Positions 9,816-19,371 of a stretch of DNA of 64,000 nucleotides are shown in pieces. Source of the stretch: Xenorhabdus anantnagensis (GTDB lineage Bacteria; Pseudomonadota; Gammaproteobacteria; Enterobacterales; Enterobacteriaceae); the NCBI RefSeq assembly GCF_028598555.1, contig NZ_JAQRFN010000002.1, positions 124,001 to 188,000 of the forward strand, read 5' to 3'. The position numbers and the translations under genes are program-made. The notes below the pieces were generated by a model, which saw nothing but the letters and a program-made list of their open reading frames with translations, did not search any database and was not told the origin of the DNA. Within the stretch, counting starts at the first letter, position 1; each line of letters begins with the position of its first letter.

Positions 9816-10424
9816 TTATCTATTTTTGGCAATTTTTTTACTATTGCCACTGGTTAGCCCCAAGAAGTCGATGATTTGAGGGAAATAGTATTCGAAGCCA
9901 ATAAAAGCATGATTCCCACCGGATTCAACCGTCTGCCGGCACTGCATCAGGTAAGCAACGGCTTGTCGGTAATCGAGCACTTCATCCCCTGTTTGCTGCA
10001 ATAGCCAGATAAGATCAGGCGATTCCAGCGGTTCAATGTGCATCACTTTGAGATCATATATGTGGCTTTGTTCGAGAGTATACCGCTCTTCGGTATAGGG
10101 ATTCACGTTTTCCCCAAGATAATTCTGAAGCAAGTCGAATGGACGTACCGCAGGATTGACGACCACGGCAGGCAAACCAAAGCACTGGGAAAGCCAGATA
10201 GCCAGATAGCCACCTAAAGAAGAACCCACCAGCCCGATATTTTCACCGGCGCGTTCCATTACCAGTTCTTCCAGTATGATAGCCGCATCTTCAGGATAAG
10301 GAGGTAATTGCGGCACCAGCATGTCAATTTCAGGATGCTGCTGGTGCAGCCAAGTTTTCAGCTCATTCGCTTTCGCTGATTGAGGTGAACTATTAAAACC
10401 ATGTAAATAAAGTAACGTCGACAT
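9816..10424 (-). CDS. yqiA: YqiA family alpha/beta-hydrolase esterase
   Basis: Small esterase active on acyl-CoA and short esters. It has 202 residues from the ATG at 10424, whose A is shared with the cpdA stop (TAATG), indicating translational coupling; the frame also extends to 10454 inside cpdA but that is not preferred. It starts [16 protein letters not shown], carries the nucleophile elbow GSSLGG (about residue 75), and ends with a likely catalytic histidine in GGNHAF (about 173). Slightly longer than the E. coli protein (193) through a basic tail. Confidence 0.9.
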   Translation of the reverse strand: MSTLLYLHGFNSSPQSAKANELKTWLHQQHPEIDMLVPQLPPYPEDAAIILEELVMERAGENIGLVGSSLGGYLAIWLSQCFGLPAVVVNPAVRPFDLLQNYLGENVNPYTEERYTLEQSHIYDLKVMHIEPLESPDLIWLLQQTGDEVLDYRQAVAYLMQCRQTVESGGNHAFIGFEYYFPQIIDFLGLTSGNSKKIAKNR

Positions 10425-11293
10425 TAATACCCGTCCGAATCTAAATCCGGGCAAAACTCGTTACTCTTCAGCCTGTGAACCTGTGTTTGCAGTTTCGCTT
10501 CTTTATTACCAGTCACAGAATTGCCAGTCACAGAATTGCCAGTCACAGACAGTTCAAGATAACGCCATCCCGGAGCCACTGTATCAAGCATAAAATTAGT
10601 ACAATGTGGCTTAAATTGCACACAGGTTGATGGTGTTGCCATAACACGAATGCCATTCCACATTTCATCAACTTCTTGATGAATGTGCCCACACAGTATG
10701 GCTTTCACCTGCGAGCTGCCTTTCAAACATTCTGATAATTCGGGGGAATTACGCAAACTGTGCTGATCCAGCCATGTGCATCCAGACGGTACAGGATGGT
10801 GATGAAGCATAACAATCGTATGGCGCTCGCTGTGTTCATCCAAACATTTTTTCATCCATTCAAGCTGATAATCCGTCAATTCACCATGAGGAACGCCCTG
10901 TACCTGACTGTCCAGCATAATTAACTGCCAATGCTGCCCAATGAATATCTGCTTGGAAGGTGAGATCCCAGCGGATGCCAACGTATCAACCATTGCTGGC
11001 TGATAATCGTGGTTGCCCGGCAACCAAACACAAGGTGCGGTCAAACGGGCAATTCCCTCCGCAAAATGCTGATAGGCATTGATGGTCTGATCCTGTACCA
11101 AATCACCTGTCGCAACGATCAAATCAATATCGAGATTTTGCTTCAGGATCATGTCCAATACAGCCTGATAACTGCAATAGGTATTGATTCCCAGCAGTGA
11201 ATCGCCTTTATTGGCAAAAAGGTGTGTATCGGTGATTTGCAGTATTCTGGCTGTGGCGCCTTCTGCCACAGGTACTTCAAGCAGGCTTTCCAA
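10424..11293 (-). CDS. cpdA: 3',5'-cyclic AMP phosphodiesterase
   Basis: Hydrolyses cAMP and so lowers CRP-dependent expression. It has 289 residues (E. coli 275). All calcineurin-type metallophosphoesterase motifs are present: [25 protein letters not shown] and GHIHQE, which bind the dinuclear metal centre. The C-terminal tail is longer than usual because of the in-frame 15-bp tandem duplication giving SVTGN three times (10509-10550). It couples to yqiA by a stop/start overlap. The E. coli neighbour yqiB is missing upstream, where only a 97-base gap separates cpdA from nudF. Confidence 0.94.
   Translation of the reverse strand: MESLLEVPVAEGATARILQITDTHLFANKGDSLLGINTYCSYQAVLDMILKQNLDIDLIVATGDLVQDQTINAYQHFAEGIARLTAPCVWLPGNHDYQPAMVDTLASAGISPSKQIFIGQHWQLIMLDSQVQGVPHGELTDYQLEWMKKCLDEHSERHTIVMLHHHPVPSGCTWLDQHSLRNSPELSECLKGSSQVKAILCGHIHQEVDEMWNGIRVMATPSTCVQFKPHCTNFMLDTVAPGWRYLELSVTGNSVTGNSVTGNKEAKLQTQVHRLKSNEFCPDLDSDGY
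10509..10550. repeat. In-frame 15-bp tandem repeat in cpdA
   Basis: CCAGTCACAGAATTG at 10509-10523 and 10524-10538, then a 12-base partial third unit to 10550. On the coding strand this gives repeated SVTGN near the CpdA C-terminus, downstream of the metal-binding motifs. Confidence 0.85.
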
Positions 11294-11328
11294 AAGGTTT
11301 CCTTTTCCTGTCGATCATGAGAATTATT

Positions 11329-11376
11329 TTAGCGTATATTTATGCAAAAGATCTGCTGACTGGGGCACACTTCCCG
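11329..11376 (-). pseudogene. Possible remnant of yqiB (DUF1249)
   Basis: On the minus strand, straight after nudF, a short frame reads EVCPSQQIFCINIR and then stops. As I recall it, E. coli YqiB contains EVCSSQQIFRFKARY and lies exactly between nudF and cpdA. The whole gap is 97 bases, against about 420 for an intact yqiB. A decayed fragment left by an internal deletion is the simplest reading, but it rests on about 9 matching residues and on memory. Confidence 0.35.
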
Positions 11377-11390
11377 TTTTCCAACGCAAA

Positions 11391-12032
11391 TTAGAAATGA
11401 TATCCCAACCACGCTTTCTTAATTTTTTCATGGTGCAATGCCAGCCATTGTATTGCAATAACCGAAGCCGCATTATCGATAATACCTTCTTCCACCCACT
11501 GATAGGCTTGTTCACGGCTGACAACCAGAACACGAATATCTTCATGTTCACCTTCCAGACCATGAACCCCTGACGCAGTAGAGGAATCGATTTCACCGAC
11601 AAAAATATTCATGCGTTCTGTTGTGCCTCCGGGGCTGGAAAGATAACTCAATGCAAATTGGCAACGCTTAACCTCAATACCTGCCTCTTCCACTGCCTCG
11701 CGACGGACGACCTGTTCAGCATCTTCTCCCTCTTCGATCATGCCAGCAATCACTTCCAGCAACCACGGCGTATGACTGGTTTCAATCGCCGGAATGCGGA
11801 TTTGTTCAATCAAAACAACTTCATCGCGTACTGGATCATAAGGCAGCAAAACACCGGCATGACCGCGTTCAAAAACCTCACGTTTAACTGTTTCACTCCA
11901 GCCTCCCCGAAATAGGCGATGCCTGAATTGATATTCAGTCATTTTGAAAAAACCGTGATAAAGCGTTTTTTGGGAAATAACTTCAACATCTTGTTTAGTA
12001 AAACTAAATGGCGAGGCAAGATCTTTACTCAT
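11391..12032 (-). CDS. nudF: ADP-ribose pyrophosphatase NudF
   Basis: Nudix hydrolase splitting ADP-ribose to AMP and ribose-5-phosphate. It has 213 residues (E. coli 209). The Nudix box is complete: GMIEEGEDAEQVVRREAVEE followed by AGIEV (residues about 97-121). The substrate-side SSPGGTTERMNIFVGE segment follows. Divergent from tolC across a 218-base gap, the E. coli arrangement. Confidence 0.94.
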   Translation of the reverse strand: MSKDLASPFSFTKQDVEVISQKTLYHGFFKMTEYQFRHRLFRGGWSETVKREVFERGHAGVLLPYDPVRDEVVLIEQIRIPAIETSHTPWLLEVIAGMIEEGEDAEQVVRREAVEEAGIEVKRCQFALSYLSSPGGTTERMNIFVGEIDSSTASGVHGLEGEHEDIRVLVVSREQAYQWVEEGIIDNAASVIAIQWLALHHEKIKKAWLGYHF

Positions 12033-12250
12033 AAAATCTCCGGATTATTTTTTAAAATTTCCTATTATTAAAATGTATTTTTCTACATTGATCTAAATAA
12101 ATTCCTTTTGATGATACAAACAAGCCGAAAAATGAGGCAATATGGCACAAACAGCCACCCTACCCTGCTGGCATTCTCTGCTAGAATCTGTGGTATTGGT
12201 TTTTATGCAGAGGCAACTTAAGTAAAATAGCTGCACAACAAGGAACGCAA

Positions 12251-13615
12251 ATGAAAAAATTGCTCTCTCTTTTTATCGCTATGAATCTGGTAGGTTTTAG
12301 TACTTCAAGCCATGCAGCGGATCTGCTACAGATTTATCAGCAGGCGAAAGAAACAAACCCCGAATTGCTTAAGGCACAAGCTGACCGCAATTCGGTTGTT
12401 GAAAACATTAATGTAACGCGTGGTAGTTTGCTGCCTCAATTGGGTCTGAGTGCTAACGCCAATTATGGCAAGGGCTTTCGTGACAGCAGAAATTCAGAAT
12501 CTCATGGCACCGGTGCAAGCCTAAGCTTGACCCAGACTATCTTTGATATGGCGAAATGGAACCAACTGAACCAATCTGAGAAAAGTGCAGGTATTGCAGA
12601 TATCAGTTTTCAGGCGGCTCAACAAAAATTAATTCTGGACACCGCTCAAGCTTATTTTGATGTTCTGAATACAATTGATACCCTAACATTTACCGAAGCC
12701 CAGAAAGCCTCACTGTATCGCCAATTAGATCAAACTACCCAACGCTTTAATGTCGGCTTGGTTGCCGTTACCGACGTGCAGAATGCCCGCGCCCAATACG
12801 ATTCAATTCTGGCACAAGAAGTTTCCAATCGTAACAATCTGGACAATGCATTGGAAAAACTGCGCCTGATTACGGGTATTTACTATCCTCAATTGGCCTC
12901 ATTGAATATTGACCAATTTAAAACGAAACAACCGGAGTCCGCTGATAGGGTATTGAAAGAGGCAGAAAACCGTAATCTGAGTCTGCTGTCAGCTCGCTTA
13001 AAGCAAGATTTAAGCCGTGAACAAATTAAAAATGCCCAAACTGGCTATATGCCGACTGTTAATTTAGAGGCAAGTACTGGTGTCACTAATTCCCATAGTC
13101 GCGGTGCTAAATATGGCAATGAATATCTAGGCAATAATTCCGTTAGGTTATCATTAAATCTTCCCCTGTTTAGTGGTGGTGCTACTTACTCTCAAGTAGA
13201 ACAGGCAAAATATAATTTTGTCAGCACCAGTCAGGAGTTGGAAAACACCTACCGTAAAGTGATACAGGAAGTGCATTCTTCCTCCAATAATATTTCTGCT
13301 GCCATCAGTAGTGTTGAAGCCAACAAACAGGCCGTCATTTCTGCACAAAGTTCATTAGATTCAATGGAAGCGGGTTATCAAGTGGGAACTCGTACTATTG
13401 TGGATGTACTGGACTCGACAACCAAGCTGTATCAAGCCAAACAAAATCTGTCCAAGGCACGTTACGATTACCTGCTTTCCCAACTACAAATCCAACAAGC
13501 CCGTGGCATTTTAAATGAAAATGATTTGATAGCATTGAACAAGATGCTGGGCGTGCAAATCTCAACCGCTGCCAGCAGCATCATTAAAGAGATGAAAACG
13601 CCATCAATTCGTTGA
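12251..13615 (+). CDS. tolC: Outer membrane efflux channel TolC
   Basis: Trimeric outer-membrane exit duct for RND and type I export systems. It has 454 residues (E. coli precursor 493), the shortfall being in the C-terminal tail. A signal peptide MKKLLSLFIAMNLVGFSTSSHA precedes ADLLQIYQQAKETNPELL. Two repeats of the OEP domain are visible, with typical TQTIFDMAKW and NLPLFSGGATYSQVEQA strand-helix junctions (about residues 98 and 303). The intrinsic terminator at 13679-13708 ends the transcript. Confidence 0.96.
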   Translation: MKKLLSLFIAMNLVGFSTSSHAADLLQIYQQAKETNPELLKAQADRNSVVENINVTRGSLLPQLGLSANANYGKGFRDSRNSESHGTGASLSLTQTIFDMAKWNQLNQSEKSAGIADISFQAAQQKLILDTAQAYFDVLNTIDTLTFTEAQKASLYRQLDQTTQRFNVGLVAVTDVQNARAQYDSILAQEVSNRNNLDNALEKLRLITGIYYPQLASLNIDQFKTKQPESADRVLKEAENRNLSLLSARLKQDLSREQIKNAQTGYMPTVNLEASTGVTNSHSRGAKYGNEYLGNNSVRLSLNLPLFSGGATYSQVEQAKYNFVSTSQELENTYRKVIQEVHSSSNNISAAISSVEANKQAVISAQSSLDSMEAGYQVGTRTIVDVLDSTTKLYQAKQNLSKARYDYLLSQLQIQQARGILNENDLIALNKMLGVQISTAASSIIKEMKTPSIR

Positions 13616-13678
13616 TTTAACGTACTATCGTTCTTGATCGAAAAACGTTATATTAAAAACGCTATACTAATAAAGAAA

Positions 13679-13708
13679 GCAGCCCACCGATTGTGTGGGC
13701 TGCTTTTT
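13679..13708 (+). terminator. Intrinsic terminator of tolC
   Basis: A perfect 9-bp stem GCAGCCCAC/GTGGGCTGC with a 7-base loop is followed by TTTTT, 64 bases after the tolC stop. Confidence 0.85.
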
Positions 13709-13710
13709 AA

Positions 13711-13747
13711 GCATAGCCCTTTATGCATAGCCTTTTATATATAGCCC
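13711..13747. repeat. 14-bp tandem repeat downstream of tolC
   Basis: GCATAGCCCTTTAT (13711-13724), then GCATAGCCTTTTAT (13725-13738) and a partial third copy ATATAGCCC. Directly after the tolC terminator. Confidence 0.7.
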
Positions 13748-13826
13748 GGAGAGCCAATCCCATTGGGCACCATAAATGGGATACGCTCTTAATCTTAATC
13801 AGATACCTTCAAGATGGATGCTCCCT

Positions 13827-14528
13827 ATGACAATTATTTCTTTAACACGCAGGAAACGGACAAAAGAGATAAACCGCGATTCTTTCCGCAAAACATGGCG
13901 AAGCTATCGCCTGGCACCAGTAGCGCTCGCTGTCAGTGCTGTTTTCATGCTATCAGCTTGTGAACAGAACGATGAAACGGTGTCACTCTATACCAATGCT
14001 GATGAGTGCTCTCAGGCGAATCCTTCTAAAAGTGAACAATGCAAGACGGCCTATAACAACGCCCTGAAAGAAGCGGAAAAAACCGCGCCGAAATATGCTT
14101 CTCGTGAAGAATGTGTTGCTGAATTCGGTGAACAACAATGTACTCAAGCCCCTGCTCAGGCCGGAGTCGGTCAACCTCAGGCTCAGGCTCAAAACAGCAG
14201 CGGCAGTTTCTGGATGCCTTTGATGGCGGGTTATATGATGGGACGCTTAATGGGCGGCAGCGCTGCACCATCACAACCGCTGTTCACATCAAAATCGGCC
14301 TCCAGCCCAGCTAATGGCAAGTTTGTTGATGCGACAGGCAAAAGCTATGGCTCTGCCACCGCGGGTGGTCGCAGCATGACAGTGCCAAAAACGGCAATGG
14401 CACCAAAACCCGCAACCACAACCACGATTACCCGCGGCGGTTTCGGTGAGTCGGTGGCGAAGCAATCAACCATGCAGCGTTCGTCTGCCAGCTCAAGTTC
14501 CAATTCTTCCCGCTCGATGGGTGGTTAA
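13827..14528 (+). CDS. ygiB: YgiB family DUF1190 protein, probable lipoprotein
   Basis: Conserved enterobacterial protein of unknown role, always beside ygiC. The conserved part begins [14 protein letters not shown] and the lipobox-like LSAC (about residue 45) follows a hydrophobic segment [10 protein letters not shown]. The middle [19 protein letters not shown] and the end [15 protein letters not shown] are family signatures. The start is uncertain: ATGs at 13776, 13818 and 13827 are in frame and none has a strong ribosome binding site; I chose the one nearest the conserved region. It precedes ygiC by 6 bases. Confidence 0.85.
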   Translation: MTIISLTRRKRTKEINRDSFRKTWRSYRLAPVALAVSAVFMLSACEQNDETVSLYTNADECSQANPSKSEQCKTAYNNALKEAEKTAPKYASREECVAEFGEQQCTQAPAQAGVGQPQAQAQNSSGSFWMPLMAGYMMGRLMGGSAAPSQPLFTSKSASSPANGKFVDATGKSYGSATAGGRSMTVPKTAMAPKPATTTTITRGGFGESVAKQSTMQRSSASSSSNSSRSMGG

Positions 14529-14534
14529 TTAACG

Positions 14535-15695
14535 ATGAAACGCATTGGTATTACCGAGCGCCCGGATTGGCGCGAAAAGGCAGCAGAGTACGGTTTTAAT
14601 TTTCATACCATGTACGACCAGCCTTACTGGAGCGAAGAGGCCTATTACCAGTTCACTCTGAACCAGATTGAAGAAATTGAAGATGCAACGACAGAACTGC
14701 ACCAAATGTGTTTGCAGGTCGTGGAAAAAGTGGTCAACAGCGAAGAGCTGCTGACAAAATTCCAGATCCCAAAACATTGTTGGGAGTTTGTTCGCTCTTC
14801 ATGGGTAACCAGTCAGCCTTCGCTCTACTCCCGCTTGGATTTGGCCTATGATGGCAAAAATCCGCCTAAGTTGCTGGAAAACAACGCCGATACCCCAACC
14901 TCATTATATGAATCAGCTTTCTTTCAGTGGATCTGGCTGGAAGATCAGATCAATGCAGGTAACCTGCCGTCAAATGCAGATCAGTTCAACAGCCTGCAAG
15001 AAAAGCTGATTGAGCGGTTTGTTCAGTTACGTGAAAAACATGGATTTGGCTTGCTGCACATGGCCTGCTGTCAGGATTCTGAAGAAGATCGTGGCACAAT
15101 TCAATACTTGCAGGATTGTGCTGCGGAAGCAGATATTCCGACAGAATTCCTGTTTATGGAGGATATCGGGCTGGGTGAGAAAGGCCAGTTTACCGACTTG
15201 CAGGATCAAGTGATCAGCAATCTGTTTAAGCTGTATCCATGGGAATTTATGCTGCGTGAGATGTTCTCCACCAAGCTGGCCGATGCCGGCGTCCGTTGGC
15301 TGGAGCCATCATGGAAAAGCATTATCTCCAACAAGGCGCTGTTGCCGATGCTGTGGAAAATATTCCCAAATCATCCTAACCTGCTGCCAGCTTATTTTGC
15401 GGATGAACGTCCTTCAGACATGAATAGCTATGTCATTAAGCCACTATTTTCCCGTGAAGGGGCTAATATTCGCATTATTGAAAATGGTCGTGAAGTCGCC
15501 AATGCCGATGGCCCTTATGGGGAAGAAGGCATGATTGTTCAGCAGTTCCATGCGTTGCCGAAATTTAACGATAGCTATGCGCTGGTCGGTAGCTGGTTGG
15601 TAGATGATCAGTCTGCGGGTATCTGTATCCGTGAAGACCGTGAGTTAATTACTCAGGATTTGTCACGTTTTTACCCGCATATTATTTTGGATTGA
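14535..15695 (+). CDS. ygiC: YgiC, ATP-grasp glutathionylspermidine synthase-like protein
   Basis: 386 residues, the usual length for the family. It resembles the synthetase domain of glutathionylspermidine synthase. Visible motifs are the substrate-side [19 protein letters not shown] (about residue 115) and the ATP-grasp region [15 protein letters not shown] (about 300) with EEGMIVQQF. The true substrate is unknown; peptide-amine ligase activity is inferred from the fold. Likely co-transcribed with ygiB (6-base spacing). Convergent with ygiD, 5 bases apart. Confidence 0.93.
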   Translation: MKRIGITERPDWREKAAEYGFNFHTMYDQPYWSEEAYYQFTLNQIEEIEDATTELHQMCLQVVEKVVNSEELLTKFQIPKHCWEFVRSSWVTSQPSLYSRLDLAYDGKNPPKLLENNADTPTSLYESAFFQWIWLEDQINAGNLPSNADQFNSLQEKLIERFVQLREKHGFGLLHMACCQDSEEDRGTIQYLQDCAAEADIPTEFLFMEDIGLGEKGQFTDLQDQVISNLFKLYPWEFMLREMFSTKLADAGVRWLEPSWKSIISNKALLPMLWKIFPNHPNLLPAYFADERPSDMNSYVIKPLFSREGANIRIIENGREVANADGPYGEEGMIVQQFHALPKFNDSYALVGSWLVDDQSAGICIREDRELITQDLSRFYPHIILD

Positions 15696-15700
15696 TTCAA

Positions 15701-16477
15701 TTAGCCAATCTGAATAGATAACATACTCAAGGAGCCGTCTTCAATCCCCTCAACGGGCGTTGAAATCGGCTCTTCTTTATCCCATGTTCCCATCACATAC
15801 AGCAACGGCAGGAAGTGTTCTGGCGTTGGATTAGACAATAGACCATCTTCCCTGTCCAAAGCATTAAGCAGAGGATGAGGTTCTTCCAGACTCGTTAAAT
15901 TGTCACGCACAAATTGCTCAAAAGAGAGTGCCCAAGGAAAAGGTTTTGCATCCAGCTCTTGGGCGGGCAGGTTATGCACAACGTTTCCACTCCCCATGAT
16001 TAAAACGCCTTCATCCCGCAGTAAAGCTAATTTTTTACCTATTTCATAATAAAAAGAAGCAGGTTGATTGCGATCCATGCTCAATTGAACAACGGGAATA
16101 TCTGCGTCAGGATACATTTTTGCCAGTATTCCCCAAGATCCATGATCCAATCCCCATTTTTCAAAATCAGTCTCGACCTCAATCGGTTCAAGAATATCCT
16201 GTACTAATACAGCCAGTTCAGGAAAACCTTTAGCCGAATATTGTTTTTCATGCAACTCTCGGGGAAAGTTACCAAAATCGTGAATAGTTCTGGGCTGTGC
16301 CATCGCTGTCACAGCAGTGCCATTCGTATACCAATGCGCGGAAATCACAAGAATCGCCCTTGGTCTGGGTAATTTTTCCCCTAATTCAAACCAAGCACGT
16401 GAGTAATAGTTATCTTCAATAGCATTCATTGGACTACCATGACCAATAAATAGAGCAGGCATTCTCAGGAGACTCAT
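15701..16477 (-). CDS. ygiD: YgiD, LigB-type 4,5-DOPA extradiol dioxygenase family
   Basis: 258 residues. Family members open catechol rings such as DOPA with a single metal bound by His/His/His-type ligands. Visible: MPALFIGHGSPMNAIED (metal His), VISAHWYTNG, LDHGSWGILAKMYPDADIPVVQLS and GSGNVVHNL. The C-terminus has NPTPEHFLPLLYVMG. Physiological substrate in enterobacteria is not settled. The start at 16477 fits the family, with GGGGCG just upstream as a plausible ribosome binding site. Confidence 0.93.
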   Translation of the reverse strand: MSLLRMPALFIGHGSPMNAIEDNYYSRAWFELGEKLPRPRAILVISAHWYTNGTAVTAMAQPRTIHDFGNFPRELHEKQYSAKGFPELAVLVQDILEPIEVETDFEKWGLDHGSWGILAKMYPDADIPVVQLSMDRNQPASFYYEIGKKLALLRDEGVLIMGSGNVVHNLPAQELDAKPFPWALSFEQFVRDNLTSLEEPHPLLNALDREDGLLSNPTPEHFLPLLYVMGTWDKEEPISTPVEGIEDGSLSMLSIQIG

Positions 16478-16915
16478 TTTCGCCCCTTATACAGCAAAGT
16501 AAACATTTCGAATAATGTATTGTTGGACTATGATAAAAAAATTATGACAAGATTAAGACCCTTCTTCCTTGAATAGCATCAATCAAAAATTATGGAGTGT
16601 TTCAGAAATACTGAAAGGCCACAGGGTGTGGGCTGTAGCCTCTCAACGTACATGCATATGTCTCCCCATCTTTCAAGCTAGCGTACTGCTATATTACTAT
16701 ATGTTAATACTACTACATGTTAATACTACTACATGTTAATACTGCTACATGTTAATACTGCTACACGGCAGTACTGTGCGGCAGTACAGCAACTCGAAAT
16801 CTGTTGAGTATAACCGATATATTCTATTCTGATCTGTTTTCTACCCTAGTTTTAAATACATACTATTTAGGGATTGCTTCAATGAAAACATAAGTAAAGC
16901 TAATCAAAATACCTA
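16478..16915. other. Intergenic region between ygiD and ribB, with repeats
   Basis: 438 bases without a gene I can support. It holds a 16-bp tandem repeat (16695-16765) and, at about 16789-16813, AACTCGAAATCTGTTGAGTATAA. The latter resembles AATTGAAATCTGTTGGGTATAA at about 5393-5413 and looks like the end of a dispersed ERIC-like repeat. No promoter or terminator is clear. Confidence 0.5.
16695..16765. repeat. 16-bp tandem repeat, over four units
   Basis: Repeats of ATGTTAATACTACTAC with a GCTAC variant in the later units, running from about 16695 to 16765 upstream of the ribB 3' end. Noncoding. Confidence 0.85.
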
Positions 16916-17569
16916 TTAGCTAGCTTTCTTTGCTATTTTTAAGCGGTAATTCACTAAGTCTTCAATAGTGACTACTGGCATATCATGCTGTTTTGCGAAT
17001 TCAATTACTTCAGGAGCTCGAGCCATTGAACCATCGTCATTCATCAATTCACACAGCACTCCTGCTGGCTTGAAACCCGCCATTTTAACTAAATCAATGG
17101 TCGCTTCGGTATGACCACGACGAGCTAAAACCCCTCCCGGTTGCGCACGCAAGGGAAAAACATGTCCTGGACGATTCAAATCGTTTGGTTGTGCATCATC
17201 TGTAATAGCGGCTTGGATCGTCGTGATGCGATCTGCCGCAGACACGCCCGTTGTTACTCCGTGTGCGGCTTCAATAGTAACAGTGAATGCGGTTTGGTAC
17301 TGGCTGGAATTGCTTTCCACCATCATTGGCAATTCTAGCTGTTGGCGGCGCTCTTCGGTCAGGCAAAGGCAGACAATTCCGCTGCCATGACGAATAGTCA
17401 ATGCCATTTGCTCTACAGTCATCGTTTCAGCGGCGAAAATCATATCGCCCTCATTCTCACGATTTTCGTCATCTAGCACCATCACGCCTTGACCCGCACG
17501 CAAAGCGGCAAGCGCACGTTCAACACGTTCAAATGGTGTTCCATATGAGGAAAGCAGCGTCTGATTCAT
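16916..17569 (-). CDS. ribB: 3,4-dihydroxy-2-butanone 4-phosphate synthase
   Basis: Makes the four-carbon unit of riboflavin from ribulose-5-phosphate, releasing formate. It has 217 residues, the same as E. coli. Signatures in order: the acidic metal-binding loop [16 protein letters not shown] (about residue 33), RHGSGIVCL (about 85), GVSAADR, and [11 protein letters not shown] (about 150), which supplies active-site residues. A standalone RibB without a fused GTP cyclohydrolase. Controlled by the FMN riboswitch upstream. Confidence 0.97.
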   Translation of the reverse strand: MNQTLLSSYGTPFERVERALAALRAGQGVMVLDDENRENEGDMIFAAETMTVEQMALTIRHGSGIVCLCLTEERRQQLELPMMVESNSSQYQTAFTVTIEAAHGVTTGVSAADRITTIQAAITDDAQPNDLNRPGHVFPLRAQPGGVLARRGHTEATIDLVKMAGFKPAGVLCELMNDDGSMARAPEVIEFAKQHDMPVVTIEDLVNYRLKIAKKAS

Positions 17570-17689
17570 GGTAAAAAAACCTCTTTAAATGTATGGGTTA
17601 CCAGAATCAGGGCAATTTTGAGGAGTTCGTGCTGCACAAAAATACGGCAACAAAAACAACAGACGAGCGCAAGCACTCGATTGATGCTG

Positions 17690-17900
17690 TTATTCTCTCC
17701 CATCCGGACTATCACCGTCGGCTCCAGAATCACACTGGATCTGCTGACCTCTGTTTTAACCCTTATTGCTTAATTTTCTGATAAGCTAAAAAAACAATAA
17801 AGACATAATGATAAACAGAGCGCTCGCGGGCTTCATAAAATGATCAGTCGATATTTTATGTTACCGCCGGTAGGGATTTTCACCCTGCCCTGAGATAAAC
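17690..17900 (-). ncRNA. FMN riboswitch (RFN element) of ribB
   Basis: Reading the minus strand, the conserved 5' part includes TTTATCTCAGGGCAGGGTG, AAAATCCCTACCGGCGGTA and the 3' part AGCAGATCC, GATTCTGGAGCCGACGG and AGTCCGGATGGGAGAGA. These are the hallmark blocks of the FMN aptamer; the central helix is extended. About 120 bases separate it from the ribB start, room for an expression platform. FMN binding would be expected to reduce ribB expression. Confidence 0.95.
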
Positions 17901-18090
17901 AATTGCACTATAGCGCTAATAATCGGCAGGAGCAAACACCAAAATCAAATATGAAACCTGACTCTCAATCATTTATGCTTTCGCCATGAAATATTAAAAT
18001 ACTGCCAACATCTCTATGCTATAACACTCTGTTACACTATAAGATACTGTTTGCTATAAAATACAGTTACGCTATAAAAGGATGATAATC

Positions 18091-18366
18091 ATGCTCGATC
18101 CAAAGAAAATTGAACAAATTGCGCGCCAATTCCATAATGTGATGCCAAAAGGCGTCAAAGAATTTGGCGATGATGTAGAAAAAAAATTGCGTACCGTTCT
18201 CCAATCCCAATTGAGCAAGTTGGATCTTGTAAACCGCGAAGAATTTGATATTCAGACACAGGTATTGCTACGCACCCGTGAGAAATTGGCTGCAATGGAA
18301 CAACGCTTGAATGAATTGGAAGCCCGTCTCGAAGGAGCAGACAAAAAAAATCAACAGGCTGAATAA
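18091..18366 (+). CDS. ubiK: Ubiquinone biosynthesis accessory factor UbiK (YqiC)
   Basis: Membrane-fusogenic coiled-coil protein that helps the aerobic Ubi complex together with UbiJ. It has 91 residues from the ATG at 18091, chosen because it gives [15 protein letters not shown] and has AAGGAT at good spacing; an in-frame ATG at 18082 lies inside that site. The helical N-terminal region is followed by a coiled coil ([20 protein letters not shown]). Same genomic place as E. coli yqiC, between ribB and hldE. Confidence 0.95.
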   Translation: MLDPKKIEQIARQFHNVMPKGVKEFGDDVEKKLRTVLQSQLSKLDLVNREEFDIQTQVLLRTREKLAAMEQRLNELEARLEGADKKNQQAE

Positions 18367-18406
18367 TGGTGCGAGGAGAATAGCTACCTCAGCTCAATTC
18401 TCCTCC

Positions 18407-19207
18407 CTATTTTATATTTTTTTCTACGCACATGGCCCTGGCAATATCCATATTATGTTGCGTTAATTTTTTCATGCACGCCTTATATTTATCACCATAA
18501 CTTTTATATTCTTCTCTTGCTATGGATAATGGTTTTTTCAATAACCCCTCAATAAACTCGGCACTTCCCACCTCAAAATGCTGGTAATCTATTGGTGTAT
18601 CCCAATATCCTCCCCATCTCATAAAGCCATTCGAAAAAAAGATATCAAGTACTTTTTCTGCCATTCCTTTTCTAACCATTTTTCCGGGTCTTTTTTCTAT
18701 TCTATTTAAATATTTTTCTTCGCTGCCCTCAGGTAAAATATAAGGGATACCATGCTTAAAACCTAAAAATGGATTCTGTACCGGGTTAATATCTATTGCT
18801 GCTCCATACGCATGCTTTGACCATGATGAGGCTCCTGTTATTTTCCTTCCATTGAAGGCTGATGTGTTATTATCACGCATGGAGGCATTATCATCCCCAT
18901 GATAATGCTCGATTGCTAAGGCCTTATGTATTGGGAATCGAGCTGATAATAATTCGTGAAAAATATTTTCAACTTGTGGTGAAAATATATCAAGAACAAT
19001 GATTTCACCGAAATTTTCATTTCCTGAGAAATCAATGTATGTGAAATTAACTACGTTTAATCGATTACAAGATACTGGATTACTTTTTGTTATCACGCCA
19101 GACAATTCCATTTTCTGACAATCATCTTGTGTGAGTGGAGATATTTTCGCTGGCACATAATAAGGAAATAAAAAAACCAATAAACATGCAAATTTAAATA
19201 GTTTCAT
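18407..19207 (-). CDS. Secreted M15-family peptidase (D-Ala-D-Ala carboxypeptidase-like)
   Basis: 266 residues with a signal peptide (MKLFKFACLLVFLFPYYVPA). The M15 zinc site is visible: SKHAYGAAIDINP (SxHxxGxAxD, about residue 130) and the third ligand in YQHFEVG (about 212). Family members cut D-Ala links or endolysin-type peptide bonds in peptidoglycan; the substrate here is not known. The gene is not part of the E. coli ubiK-hldE neighbourhood and is A+T rich, so it is probably an insertion. Four cysteines (in DDCQ, VSCNR, KACMK and AMCVE) may form disulfides after export. Confidence 0.85.
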   Translation of the reverse strand: MKLFKFACLLVFLFPYYVPAKISPLTQDDCQKMELSGVITKSNPVSCNRLNVVNFTYIDFSGNENFGEIIVLDIFSPQVENIFHELLSARFPIHKALAIEHYHGDDNASMRDNNTSAFNGRKITGASSWSKHAYGAAIDINPVQNPFLGFKHGIPYILPEGSEEKYLNRIEKRPGKMVRKGMAEKVLDIFFSNGFMRWGGYWDTPIDYQHFEVGSAEFIEGLLKKPLSIAREEYKSYGDKYKACMKKLTQHNMDIARAMCVEKNIK

Positions 19208-19314
19208 AAATCCATCATAAATAATAAATTAGATAATACATTATCATAATTACTATTTGGTTAGAGTAAATGATTCATTTATGTATTATCGAAAGAAAAA
19301 ATGACAGATAACTT

Positions 19315-19358
19315 GAAAAAAGTATCTGCCGTCATGCTCCAAAAGAAGCATAACGGCA
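19315..19358 (-). terminator. Intrinsic terminator of hldE
   Basis: On the minus strand TGCCGTTATGCT pairs with AGCATGACGGCA (one G-T pair; arms at 19347-19358 and 19327-19338). After GATA comes a CTTTTTTC tract. The stem starts 13 bases after the hldE stop. Confidence 0.75.
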
Positions 19359-19371
19359 CCTGATATCTATT

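Noticed and set aside
17593-17781. A 62-codon plus-strand frame upstream of ribB
   Set aside because: It runs antisense through the FMN riboswitch and leader; the conserved RNA explains the sequence.
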